A program made the position numbers and the translations under genes. Of a stretch of DNA of 9,590 nt, positions 1 through 6,283 are shown piece after piece. Position 1 is the first letter of the stretch. Each line of letters starts with the position of its first letter. The stretch spans positions 1-9,590 of the forward strand of contig JAFLCF010000170.1 in assembly GCA_017303735.1 (NCBI GenBank), read 5' to 3'. Under the pieces are notes generated by a model. It searched no databases. It worked only from the letters and a program-made list of their open reading frames with translations, and had not been told where the DNA came from. The stretch comes from Anaerolineae bacterium. GTDB taxonomy: Bacteria; Chloroflexota; Anaerolineae; Anaerolineales; Villigracilaceae.

Positions 1-1
1 G

Positions 2-760
2 ATCTTTATCGCGCGCGATAATCTTGCCTCCAGATTAGATCAAGTGGGTGCGGTCACATCATTGACCTATGGTTGGATGATCATGCAGGTGCCTGAGACC
101 ATTCTCGGAACGGCACTTGCCACGGCGCTGCTACCCACCCTTTCTGAACTCGCCGCCAAACAAGACTGGAAAGAGTTCGGTGCTACGGTGGAACGGGCTC
201 TTAATATCTTGATCGTCTTAACTCTGCCGATCGCAGCAGTGATGGCAGCTGGGATTAATCCGCTTGTTCGAGCGGTCTTCGGCTTTGACGAGTCTATCTC
301 GACCCTGCTCACTTGGACGACCCGTGCCTATCTCGCCACATTGACCGGATACGTGATTCACGAAGTGGCAGTGCGCGCATTCTATGCCCGCAAAGAGCCG
401 ATGGTTCCTTTTTATGCCGTGATGCTGCGGCTTGTCATCTTCTTTGGGTTTGGTGTCTTGGGGCTTACCTTCTTTCCGCAAGTGGGCGCGCCTATCATTG
501 CACTGGCAGAGTTTGCCTTGCTCATTGAAGCCTTGCTTCTGCTTGCATGGCTTTCGCGCCGCACGCATGAGCCATTGAAAACAAATAGCGCCATCTTTAA
601 AGGACTCGTTGCCGCGGTCGTCGGCGGGATTGTGACCTATCTGATCGCGCTCTATCTGCCTGGAGGCGCGATTGTCACCGCATTGATCGGTATGATCGTC
701 GGCGGCTTGATCGCGTTGGCAATCGTCTGGTCTGAGGCGAAGCAAGTCATTAAATTGTAG
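2..760 (+). CDS. murJ: Lipid II flippase MurJ (MviN family), C-terminal part
   Basis: The reading frame is open from the window edge, so the gene starts upstream; about 252 C-terminal residues are present, roughly half of a usual MurJ of about 500. MurJ is a polytopic inner-membrane protein that flips lipid II to the outer face for peptidoglycan synthesis. Family hallmarks are visible: an NLASRL stretch at the edge, then the MQVPETILGTALATALLPTLS segment (a typical MurJ helix followed by a conserved LPTLS turn), and later RAFYARKEP, which matches the family's RAFYA(R/L)xDT-type motif. Several hydrophobic helices follow up to the stop codon TAG at 758-760. An internal GTG at 44 is not the true start, because homology continues upstream of it. 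I see no clear terminator before the next gene. Assignment to MurJ is confident; the wider MOP exporter superfamily is the fallback. Confidence 0.88.
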   Translation: MFIARDNLASRLDQVGAVTSLTYGWMIMQVPETILGTALATALLPTLSELAAKQDWKEFGATVERALNILIVLTLPIAAVMAAGINPLVRAVFGFDESISTLLTWTTRAYLATLTGYVIHEVAVRAFYARKEPMVPFYAVMLRLVIFFGFGVLGLTFFPQVGAPIIALAEFALLIEALLLLAWLSRRTHEPLKTNSAIFKGLVAAVVGGIVTYLIALYLPGGAIVTALIGMIVGGLIALAIVWSEAKQVIKL

Positions 761-817
761 CTACTCGAAACACAATAAATCTCAACTAAGAAAAAAATTC
801 GCCCTTTCAAAAGAATG

Positions 818-823
818 TATAAT
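818..823 (+). promoter_or_regulatory. Consensus -10 box (TATAAT) placed for a leaderless start
   Basis: TATAAT lies at 818-823 and is followed by only 7 bases before the ATG at 831, so transcription would begin at or within a base of the start codon. No convincing -35 hexamer sits 16-18 bases upstream (the region reads A-rich, AAATTC). There is no Shine-Dalgarno sequence. The box match is seen directly; promoter function is inferred. Confidence 0.65.
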
Positions 824-830
824 CATTGCC

Positions 831-1937
831 ATGTCTGAAGAATTAGAATCAACTCAACCCAACCAACCTGCGGATATGAACAGCACCGCACGCATGAAAC
901 CAAAAGTGGACGATACCCAGCCTCGTAAACCGCTCCAGGTGCAGGACCAACAACCGGCTGAGCAGGAACCGCAGCCGCCCGTCGTCAAAAAACCGTCACG
1001 CTGGCGCTCGATCTTGATCGGCATTGTGGGCTTCCTCGTGCTCGTCGGTCTGGGCGGATTCGGCGGCTACAATGCAGGTGTGGGCGCACGTGAAAATGCG
1101 GCAGATGCCATCCTCTCCCAGCAGCTTTCCGAACAGTTTACCTTTGCATTGGTGGATATCGAATTCAAGCGTTACGATGTTGCCCGCCAACGTTTGGAAT
1201 TTATCATCCAAAAAGATCCCAACTTCCCTGGCGCTCAGGCTAAGTTGACCGAGGTCTTGGTGCTCAGCAACGTCCCCACCCCCACGGCAGCTCCCACCGC
1301 CACCGCCACACCCGATTTCAGTGGCGCTGAAAATGCCTATGCCCGCGCACAGGAACTCATCCGCGCACAAGATTGGAACGGCGCACTGACGGCGCTCGAC
1401 ACCATTCGCAAACTTGACCCGAACTACAAAGCGGCTCAGGTGGATGGCATGTACTATTTTGCCTTGCGAAACAAAGGTCACGACCTCATCACCAAAGAAG
1501 GAAACCTCGAAGGCGGTATTTACTACATTACCCTCGCCGAGCGTTTTGGTCCGCTCGACAATACGGCTCGCGGCTTGCGTGACGGCGCACGTGCCTACAT
1601 GGTCGGCGCAAGTTTCTGGGAACTCGACTGGGAACAAGCCAAAAATAACTTTGAGCAAGTCGCAGCCGGGTGGCCCTCCATGTGGGATGGAACCATGACC
1701 GCAGCACAGCGCTACGTGATCGCCTCCGTCCGCTTTGCAGATGAACTGTATAACGTGCAAGCATACTGCGAAGCCTACGACGCATATTCCAACGCCGCTG
1801 CCATTGGTCAGCTCGATAGCGAAGCCTCTGCAAGACAGGCTCAAGCCTATTCCAATTGCTACCCGGCAACCGAGGCCCCGGTCGAAGCCCCCCCAGCGAC
1901 TGAAGCTCCCACAGAAGCACCCACGGCTGCTCCTTAA
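831..1937 (+). CDS. Membrane-anchored TPR-like protein with Pro-rich linkers
   Basis: A 368-residue protein of unknown specific role. Residues 1-57 are a hydrophilic, Pro/Gln-rich N-terminus without a signal peptide; residues 58-80 form one transmembrane helix rich in Gly, Val and Leu, preceded by RWR, so the N-terminus is probably inside and the rest outside. Residues about 95-145 look like a TPR-type helical hairpin (FALVDIEFKRYDVARQRLEF then DPNFPGAQAKL). A Thr/Pro/Ala linker (about 149-161) follows, then a second TPR-like region at 165-340 with the pattern ARAQELIRAQDWNGALTALD and LDPNYKAAQ. The protein ends in an Ala/Pro/Glu/Thr-rich tail (345-368). Two Cys (313 and 343) fall in the outer part. 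The start codon is fixed by the TATAAT box just upstream. It may form a transcription unit with the next gene, 6 bases downstream. TPR assignment is by pattern; any scaffold role in the envelope is inference. Confidence 0.82.
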   Translation: MSEELESTQPNQPADMNSTARMKPKVDDTQPRKPLQVQDQQPAEQEPQPPVVKKPSRWRSILIGIVGFLVLVGLGGFGGYNAGVGARENAADAILSQQLSEQFTFALVDIEFKRYDVARQRLEFIIQKDPNFPGAQAKLTEVLVLSNVPTPTAAPTATATPDFSGAENAYARAQELIRAQDWNGALTALDTIRKLDPNYKAAQVDGMYYFALRNKGHDLITKEGNLEGGIYYITLAERFGPLDNTARGLRDGARAYMVGASFWELDWEQAKNNFEQVAAGWPSMWDGTMTAAQRYVIASVRFADELYNVQAYCEAYDAYSNAAAIGQLDSEASARQAQAYSNCYPATEAPVEAPPATEAPTEAPTAAP

Positions 1938-1943
1938 TTCGAT

Positions 1944-2450
1944 ATGGATACACCCTCCACACCGGTCCTCGCATTCATTTATTGGATGCATATGCTGGCA
2001 ACCGTCACATGGATCGGAAGCCTGGCAGCGATCAACCTGCTTTTCATTCCCGCTTCAATCCGCGCCTTGAAACTGCCCGACCAACTCAGCCTTATCTCAG
2101 CCCTGCAAAAAAGACTCGAACCGCTGGCATGGTTTTGCATGGGGCTTTTATTGGTCACTGGCTTGTTTCAAATGAGCACGAGCGAACATTACGATGGCTT
2201 TGCTTCCATCAGCACGCAATGGTCGCTCGCCATTCTCGTCAAACACGGGTTTGCCGTCATCATGGTCGTGGTCAGCGCCATCCAAACTTGGGAAGTGTTA
2301 CCCGCCATCCAGCGGACATTATTGAAGAAAGACAAAGCCGATGAAGCCGAACTTGCCCGCCTGCAAAAAAGAGAAACTCTTTTGCTGCGAGTCAATTTGC
2401 TGCTCTCCGCACTGATCTTGGGCGCAACCGCACTGGCAAGAGTATCGTGA
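1944..2450 (+). CDS. CopD-like four-helix integral membrane protein
   Basis: A 168-residue protein with about four transmembrane helices: residues 9-34, 60-77, 92-116 and 147-166. The first helix carries WMHMLATVTWIGSL and the third VKHGFAVIMVVVSAIQ; His16 and His101 occupy the positions of paired helix histidines seen in CopD/DUF2269-like families, where such residues may bind metal or heme. A charged loop (about 124-145, Lys/Glu/Asp/Arg-rich) separates helices 3 and 4. It begins 6 bases after the preceding stop without a visible Shine-Dalgarno, so translation is probably coupled to the upstream gene. A strong terminator follows within 4 bases of the stop codon. Family placement is moderate; copper transport itself is not shown, and a generic DUF4149/CopD-superfamily protein is equally possible. 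Confidence 0.78.
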   Translation: MDTPSTPVLAFIYWMHMLATVTWIGSLAAINLLFIPASIRALKLPDQLSLISALQKRLEPLAWFCMGLLLVTGLFQMSTSEHYDGFASISTQWSLAILVKHGFAVIMVVVSAIQTWEVLPAIQRTLLKKDKADEAELARLQKRETLLLRVNLLLSALILGATALARVS

Positions 2451-2453
2451 ATC

Positions 2454-2488
2454 AAAAATCGGAAGTCTTAGAGACTTCCGATTTTTTT
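2454..2488 (+). terminator. Bidirectional intrinsic terminator between convergent genes
   Basis: A perfect 15-bp inverted repeat, AAAAATCGGAAGTCT (2454-2468) and its complement (2472-2486), has a 3-base loop (TAG) and seven Ts at 2482-2488 on the plus strand. On the minus strand the A-run at 2454-2458 reads as TTTTT, so the same hairpin can also end transcripts from rimO. It starts 4 bases after the stop codon of the CopD-like gene. Confidence 0.93.
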
Positions 2489-2498
2489 ATCCAAACCC

Positions 2499-2529
2499 GC
2501 TCTTGGCGGGGCTGAGCCCCGCCAAGAGC
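2499..2529. repeat. Long GC-rich perfect palindrome (hairpin)
   Basis: The arms GCTCTTGGCGGGGCT (2499-2513) and AGCCCCGCCAAGAGC (2515-2529) are perfect complements around a single G, giving a very stable stem with a 3-base loop. It lies 10 bases beyond the rimO stop codon and 10 bases from the AT-rich terminator. It has no T-run on either side, so it may be a 3'-end stabilising structure or a REP-like repeat rather than a stand-alone intrinsic terminator. Confidence 0.8.
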
Positions 2530-2539
2530 ATAGAGCAAC

Positions 2540-3892
2540 TTATAACTTTATTAAATTCGGTTGTTCCACCAGCACACCCGTCAGATCGTAGGCAAAAGCG
2601 CCAGTCACTCGTACGGGGACGATATCACCCACATTTGCCTTGCCTTCCACAACCACGTATCCATCCACTTCGGGCGCGTCACGGTAGGACCTGCCCACAG
2701 AAATGCCGTTATCAAAGCCTTCTACCAGCACATCCAAAGTTTTGCCAACATACGATTGATTGACCTGCAAAGAAATATTCTGCTGTAATTCCATCAGCCG
2801 TTCGTAACGTTCCTGCTTCACCTCAGCAGGGACAGGGTCGCCAAGCGGCGCGGAGGTAGTGCCCGGCTCAAAGGAGAACTGAAAAGCTCCGGCACGGTCG
2901 AAGCGGATTTGTTCCACAAAATCATACAAAGCCTGAAATTCCTCATCCGTTTCGCCTGGGTACCCAACGATAAAGGTCGTGCGGATCGCAAGGTCTTTGA
3001 TCGTGGCACGCATCTTCGCCAAAGTCTTGTGTACCCATTCCATATTGGACGGGCGCTTCATACGATAAAGGGTTTTAGGATGAGCATGTTGAAGCGGAAT
3101 ATCAAGGTATGGCAAGATCTGCTTGCGGGTTGCCATCACTTCGATCATACGATCCGTAACATAACCTGGGTACGAATACATGATGCGGATCCAGTCCATA
3201 TCAGGCACAGCATCGGTGAGCTGCTCAAGCATGGTTGCCAGACCGTCTTTCATGCCAAGGTCGTGACCATAATCCGTAGAGTCTTGGGCGATTAGAATCA
3301 ACTCACGCACGCCGTTATCACGTAAGACACGCGCCTCATGAATGATCGACTCAACCGGGCGCGACACCGCTGTGCCCTTGATGAGCGGAATGGCACAGAA
3401 CGCACACGGGCGGCGGCAGCCATCCGCAATTTTCAAATAAGCACTCGGTCCGGTCACGCTGACTCGCATCGCACCATGTTCATCTGAACCCACCACTGGC
3501 GCCTCGGGGAGATGATAGATCGGCTCAGGGTGTTTGCCTTTGCGCGCATCGTTCACCACCTGCACAATATCCATCCAGCGGCGCGTGCCGAGGATGCCAT
3601 CAATGCCGGGAACGCGTTTTGCCACTTCCACGCCGTAGCGCTGGGTTAAACAACCCGCCGCGATCAGCACTTGGTTCTTTTTCTTGCTCTGCGCTAGTTC
3701 GCCCAGCACTTTATACGACTCATCCTTCGCCGGACCGATAAACCCGCAGGTATTAACGATCAACACCGAAGCTTTCGCCGGGTCTTCAACCGCGTTGTAC
3801 CCATCCTGCAAAAGCAGTTGTGCCATCGAATCAGAATCGACAGTATTCTTCGAACAACCAAGAGACACTAAATGAAAAGTATTTTTTGCCAC
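2540..3892 (-). CDS. rimO: Ribosomal protein S12 methylthiotransferase RimO
   Basis: A 450-residue radical-SAM methylthiotransferase that adds a methylthio group to a conserved aspartate of ribosomal protein uS12, using two [4Fe-4S] clusters in the cytoplasm. The N-terminal UPF0004 domain has the three cluster cysteines at residue 13 (SLGCSKNTVDSD), 49 (VNTCGFI) and 81 (AAGCLTQRY). The radical-SAM CxxxCxxC motif is DGCRRPCAFCAIP with Cys159, Cys163 and Cys166. A C-terminal TRAM domain (about 375-445) binds RNA or ribosomal protein. The SLGCSKN signature and absence of tRNA-type features favour RimO over MiaB or MtaB. The start is GTG at 3892-3890; it is supported by AGGAAG at 3903-3898, five bases upstream, and by the usual MAKNTFHLVSLGC N-terminus. 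It lies 32 bases after the RodZ-like gene, so the two are probably cotranscribed. Length and motifs are complete. Confidence 0.95.
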   Translation of the reverse strand: MAKNTFHLVSLGCSKNTVDSDSMAQLLLQDGYNAVEDPAKASVLIVNTCGFIGPAKDESYKVLGELAQSKKKNQVLIAAGCLTQRYGVEVAKRVPGIDGILGTRRWMDIVQVVNDARKGKHPEPIYHLPEAPVVGSDEHGAMRVSVTGPSAYLKIADGCRRPCAFCAIPLIKGTAVSRPVESIIHEARVLRDNGVRELILIAQDSTDYGHDLGMKDGLATMLEQLTDAVPDMDWIRIMYSYPGYVTDRMIEVMATRKQILPYLDIPLQHAHPKTLYRMKRPSNMEWVHKTLAKMRATIKDLAIRTTFIVGYPGETDEEFQALYDFVEQIRFDRAGAFQFSFEPGTTSAPLGDPVPAEVKQERYERLMELQQNISLQVNQSYVGKTLDVLVEGFDNGISVGRSYRDAPEVDGYVVVEGKANVGDIVPVRVTGAFAYDLTGVLVEQPNLIKL

Positions 3893-3897
3893 GTTAT

Positions 3898-3903
3898 CTT
3901 CCT
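3898..3903 (-). promoter_or_regulatory. Shine-Dalgarno site deciding the GTG start of rimO
   Basis: AGGAAG on the minus strand sits 5 bases before the GTG codon at 3892. It supports the non-ATG start and contrasts with the upstream operon gene, which has no such site. Confidence 0.75.
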
Positions 3904-3924
3904 ACAGGTACACAAATAAATTTT

Positions 3925-5583
3925 TTACGGCACAACGGTCGGTGTGACCGTGGGAGTTGCCGTTCCAGTGGGTGTGGGTGTTGTCAACGGCGTATTCGTC
4001 GGCGTCGGCGGAATGGTAGCCGTGGGAGTTGCCACCCCGGTGATCAAATACACCCGGCTGATCACCTCGCCCTGCCCACCCATCAGACCCAGGTCAGTAC
4101 CATTATATGTGATTCGTAAGGCAGAGCCATCCCCTGTTAAGATCACAACCTGATTTTCCGCTTCGAACAATTTTGTTTCCCGCGGCGACATGCGTCCTTC
4201 GAATACCACTTCGCCATCTACAGAAATTCGCACAAAGACACGTTCCAATGCGAAGGCACTCACCACTACATTTGCCGTGGAAGAAGTCGCCAACGTTTCA
4301 GGGGTTGCCACATCTTCCACGCCAGCGCCAGAGGTCGCCAGCGATGGATCATCCACTGCTACAAAGGTCAATACAGGTGAAGCCGTCGGCGCAGGCGCAC
4401 TGCCAAGCACATCCGCGATCGGCAATGCAGTAGGCGCAGCCTGTGACTCGGATTGCAAACTGACGATACGCCCAATGCCCCAGATCGCCAGCCCAGCCAA
4501 TACCGCGATCATCACCACGCCAAAGATCAAATCACCAGCAATGAAGGTCCGCAGCACAGGCATCGATGGGTTGACCTGAGTCTGAATTTTCTCACGCGGC
4601 GTCTCGGCATATTTTTCATGCCGCCGCGCTTGTAATGCATCTGCATAGCGCAGCAGAACGGCATCCACATCGAGGTCGAGAAAACTTGCATAGTTCGAAA
4701 GCATCCCGCGTGTTTGCACGGTTGAAGGCAATTTATCGAACGCGCCTTCTTCGAGCGCCTTTACAAAGACCGCACGCAAATGCGTATGGCGTTCCACTTC
4801 ATCCATCGTCAGGCTGATGAGCTCACGGCGTTCGCGCAAGATCGCACCGATCTCTGCCATGATCGCATCAGCAGGTTTCTCTGGCTTTGCAGGCTGGGGC
4901 GGCGTGGTCTCTTTTTCTTCGACGACAACCGCTGGAGCCGAATCTTGCCTGGTGACCTTGATCTTAAACAACGAAGCGACTCTGCCCCACAAACCTTGCT
5001 TCGGCTCTTCTTTAACTTCAACCTGCTCCCCACCATCAAGCGGAGCCTCCGCTGAAAACTGGGGCTCTTGTGCTTCGATTTTTACTTCAACGACAGGCTC
5101 AGCGATCTCTTCTGTGATTACTTTTTTCTTCCTGCCGCGAGTCTTCGGTTTTTCTTCTTCGGGGGTTGGTGCAACTTCTGGCGCAGATTCTTGGAGCAGC
5201 TCAGGCGTAGACTCAGCTTTGGGCTTGCGATTCAAGAGTCGGCTAAGTAATCGAGGCGCGGGTTCTTCATCCTGTGCTTCGGTTAATGGGGGCAGTTCCG
5301 TTTCTGACAGGTTCACTTGCGCAAGCGGTCCGCTCACTTCGGCGGGCGGAATGGGGTTGCGCTGAATCTCGGCGATCATTTCGTCAATGTTCAGGTCGAG
5401 GTATTCGGCATAATTGCGCAAAAAACCGCGCCCCTGCGCCGCAGATGGCATGACGGAAAAATCGTCGGCTTCGAGGGCTTGAATAAAAACGCGGCGGATG
5501 CGGGTTTCTTGCGCCGCCTTTTCAAGCGAGATGTAACGCGCCTCGCGCTCGCGCTTCAAGCGCTGACCAATGGTTTCAGGCAT
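3925..5583 (-). CDS. RodZ-like membrane protein with two helix-turn-helix domains
   Basis: A 552-residue protein. Residues 4-74 form a RodZ-type HTH (HTH_25-like: IGQRLKREREARYISLEKAA, then RGFLRNYAEYLDLNIDEM). Residues 239-312 are a second, diverged copy with the same landmarks (EIGAILRERRELISLTMDEV, then RGMLSNYASFLDLDVDAV). Between them lies a low-complexity charged linker (about 80-238) with a basic patch KTRGRKKK near 147-154. One transmembrane helix follows (about 349-374), then an Ala/Pro/Thr linker, a DUF4115/RodZ C-terminal-like beta domain (about 438-516, FVRISVDGEVVFEGRMSPRE) and a Thr/Pro-rich tail (518-552). RodZ normally links MreB to the wall machinery and has only one HTH, so the duplication is unusual. 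The ATG at 5583 is preceded by TACAAT with a 6-base gap. Rod-shape function is inferred from the family; no MreB is visible here. Confidence 0.88.
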   Translation of the reverse strand: MPETIGQRLKREREARYISLEKAAQETRIRRVFIQALEADDFSVMPSAAQGRGFLRNYAEYLDLNIDEMIAEIQRNPIPPAEVSGPLAQVNLSETELPPLTEAQDEEPAPRLLSRLLNRKPKAESTPELLQESAPEVAPTPEEEKPKTRGRKKKVITEEIAEPVVEVKIEAQEPQFSAEAPLDGGEQVEVKEEPKQGLWGRVASLFKIKVTRQDSAPAVVVEEKETTPPQPAKPEKPADAIMAEIGAILRERRELISLTMDEVERHTHLRAVFVKALEEGAFDKLPSTVQTRGMLSNYASFLDLDVDAVLLRYADALQARRHEKYAETPREKIQTQVNPSMPVLRTFIAGDLIFGVVMIAVLAGLAIWGIGRIVSLQSESQAAPTALPIADVLGSAPAPTASPVLTFVAVDDPSLATSGAGVEDVATPETLATSSTANVVVSAFALERVFVRISVDGEVVFEGRMSPRETKLFEAENQVVILTGDGSALRITYNGTDLGLMGGQGEVISRVYLITGVATPTATIPPTPTNTPLTTPTPTGTATPTVTPTVVP

Positions 5584-5589
5584 GGGGGT

Positions 5590-5595
5590 ATTGTA
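5590..5595 (-). promoter_or_regulatory. -10 box (TACAAT) placed for a leaderless start of the RodZ-like gene
   Basis: On the minus strand TACAAT occupies 5595-5590 and is followed by six bases (ACCCCC) and the ATG, which puts the expected transcription start exactly at the start codon. No good -35 is visible, as that region falls in the upstream hairpin, and no Shine-Dalgarno is present. Confidence 0.55.
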
Positions 5596-5601
5596 TTACA
5601 A

Positions 5602-5627
5602 ACATCACCGACTTTCGCCGGTGATGT
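5602..5627 (-). terminator. Hairpin after rplI (possible terminator or attenuator)
   Basis: ACATCACCG (5602-5610) and CGGTGATGT (5619-5627) form a perfect 9-bp stem with an 8-base loop, 14 bases after the rplI stop codon. The following minus-strand bases (TTGTAATACAA) give only a weak U-tract, so termination may be partial. The stem also covers the place where the -35 element of the RodZ-like gene should lie. Confidence 0.6.
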
Positions 5628-5641
5628 GATGTCCTTATTCC

Positions 5642-6184
5642 CTATTCTGCGTTTGCTTCTGCGACAGGTTCTTCTGTCTTTGCAGGCTTGGCGGGTTTCT
5701 CAGCTTCTTCTTGTTGACCCGCTGCCGTATCAGCGCTTTCACCTTCACGGTGGACGATGACCTTGAGTTCGGGGACCAAGTCCATGGTGAGGCGCACGTG
5801 GGCGGTGAATTCGCCGAGCGAGCGAATGGGCTGGGTATCCACCTGCTGGCGCTTGACCTCGAAGCGGATCTTTTCGGTCAGTGCGGCAGCGATATCGCCG
5901 GTGGTAATGGAGCCGTAGAGTTTGCCGGTATCACCAGCTTTGGCGGGGAAAATCAGGGTCACATCTTTGATGAGGTCAGCAACACCCTTGAGTTCGTTGT
6001 TCTGGGTGGTTCGGCGAACTTCGGCTTGTGACTTGATCTTTTGAACCTGTTTGAGCGCGCCTTCGGTGGCGAGGACAGCAAAGCCCTGCGGGAGGAGGAA
6101 GTTGCGTCCGTAGCCGTCGGCAACCTTCTTGATGTCTCCGGCGCGTCCGAGTTTGTACACGTCCTTGATAAGCAATACTTTCAT
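5642..6184 (-). CDS. rplI: Large-subunit ribosomal protein bL9
   Basis: A 180-residue bL9, which binds 23S rRNA domain V at the base of the L1 stalk and helps keep reading frame. The N-terminal signature is intact: MKVLLIKDVYKLGRAGDIKKVADGY and then RNFLLPQGFA, the family's G-D-x-x-x-V-x-x-GY-x-RN-x-L-x-P pattern. A central helix (about 40-75) leads to the C-terminal domain (about 80-147, GKLYGSITTGDIA and IRSLGEF). Usual length is about 148, so the last 33 or so residues are an extra tail rich in Glu, Ala, Lys and Pro. The start ATG at 6184 has AAGGG at 6197-6193, eight bases upstream. Unlike in many bacteria, rpsF, ssb and rpsR are not next to it; it is the first gene on its strand here. 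Confidence 0.95.
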   Translation of the reverse strand: MKVLLIKDVYKLGRAGDIKKVADGYGRNFLLPQGFAVLATEGALKQVQKIKSQAEVRRTTQNNELKGVADLIKDVTLIFPAKAGDTGKLYGSITTGDIAAALTEKIRFEVKRQQVDTQPIRSLGEFTAHVRLTMDLVPELKVIVHREGESADTAAGQQEEAEKPAKPAKTEEPVAEANAE

Positions 6185-6192
6185 GATTTAAG

Positions 6193-6200
6193 CCCTTTCT
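6193..6200 (-). promoter_or_regulatory. Shine-Dalgarno site of rplI
   Basis: AGAAAGGG on the minus strand ends eight bases before the ATG of rplI. It shows that this organism does use canonical ribosome binding sites, which makes the missing sites at other first genes meaningful. Confidence 0.7.
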
Positions 6201-6214
6201 GGCAAAATGGATGT

Positions 6215-6238
6215 CAAGTCGAAGGGTACAACGACTTG
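6215..6238 (-). other. Short hairpin in the rplI leader
   Basis: CAAGTCG (6215-6221) and CGACTTG (6232-6238) form a 7-bp stem with a 10-base loop, 31 bases before the rplI start codon and just upstream of its ribosome binding site. A possible -10 (TAAAAT, minus strand 6253-6248) upstream would place it inside the transcript. Regulation is only a possibility. Confidence 0.35.
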
Positions 6239-6247
6239 CGGGTCAGG

Positions 6248-6253
6248 ATTTTA
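6248..6253 (-). promoter_or_regulatory. Candidate -10 box for rplI
   Basis: TAAAAT on the minus strand would start transcription near 6241 and give a leader of about 57 bases containing the hairpin and Shine-Dalgarno site. The -35 region at normal spacing is poor, so this is tentative. Confidence 0.35.
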
Positions 6254-6283
6254 CCACAAGGTATCGCGAAACATATGGAAAAA

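Noticed and set aside
218..745. Minus-strand open frame (175 codons) opposite murJ
   Set aside because: The plus strand carries clear MurJ motifs across the same stretch, and the antisense product is a hydrophilic His/Arg/Asp-rich sequence with no recognisable fold.
996..1991. Long minus-strand open frame (331 codons) opposite the TPR-like gene
   Set aside because: It is antisense to a gene with clear domain pattern and promoter; its product is Cys/Gly-rich without any family resemblance, as expected for a shadow frame.
4817..5365. Plus-strand open frame (182 codons) opposite the RodZ-like gene
   Set aside because: Its Ser/Gly-rich sequence is the mirror of the low-complexity linker of the minus-strand gene.
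6212..6217. Perfect TTGACA on the minus strand upstream of rplI
   Set aside because: At 16-18 base spacing there is no acceptable -10, and a start there would remove the Shine-Dalgarno site of rplI.
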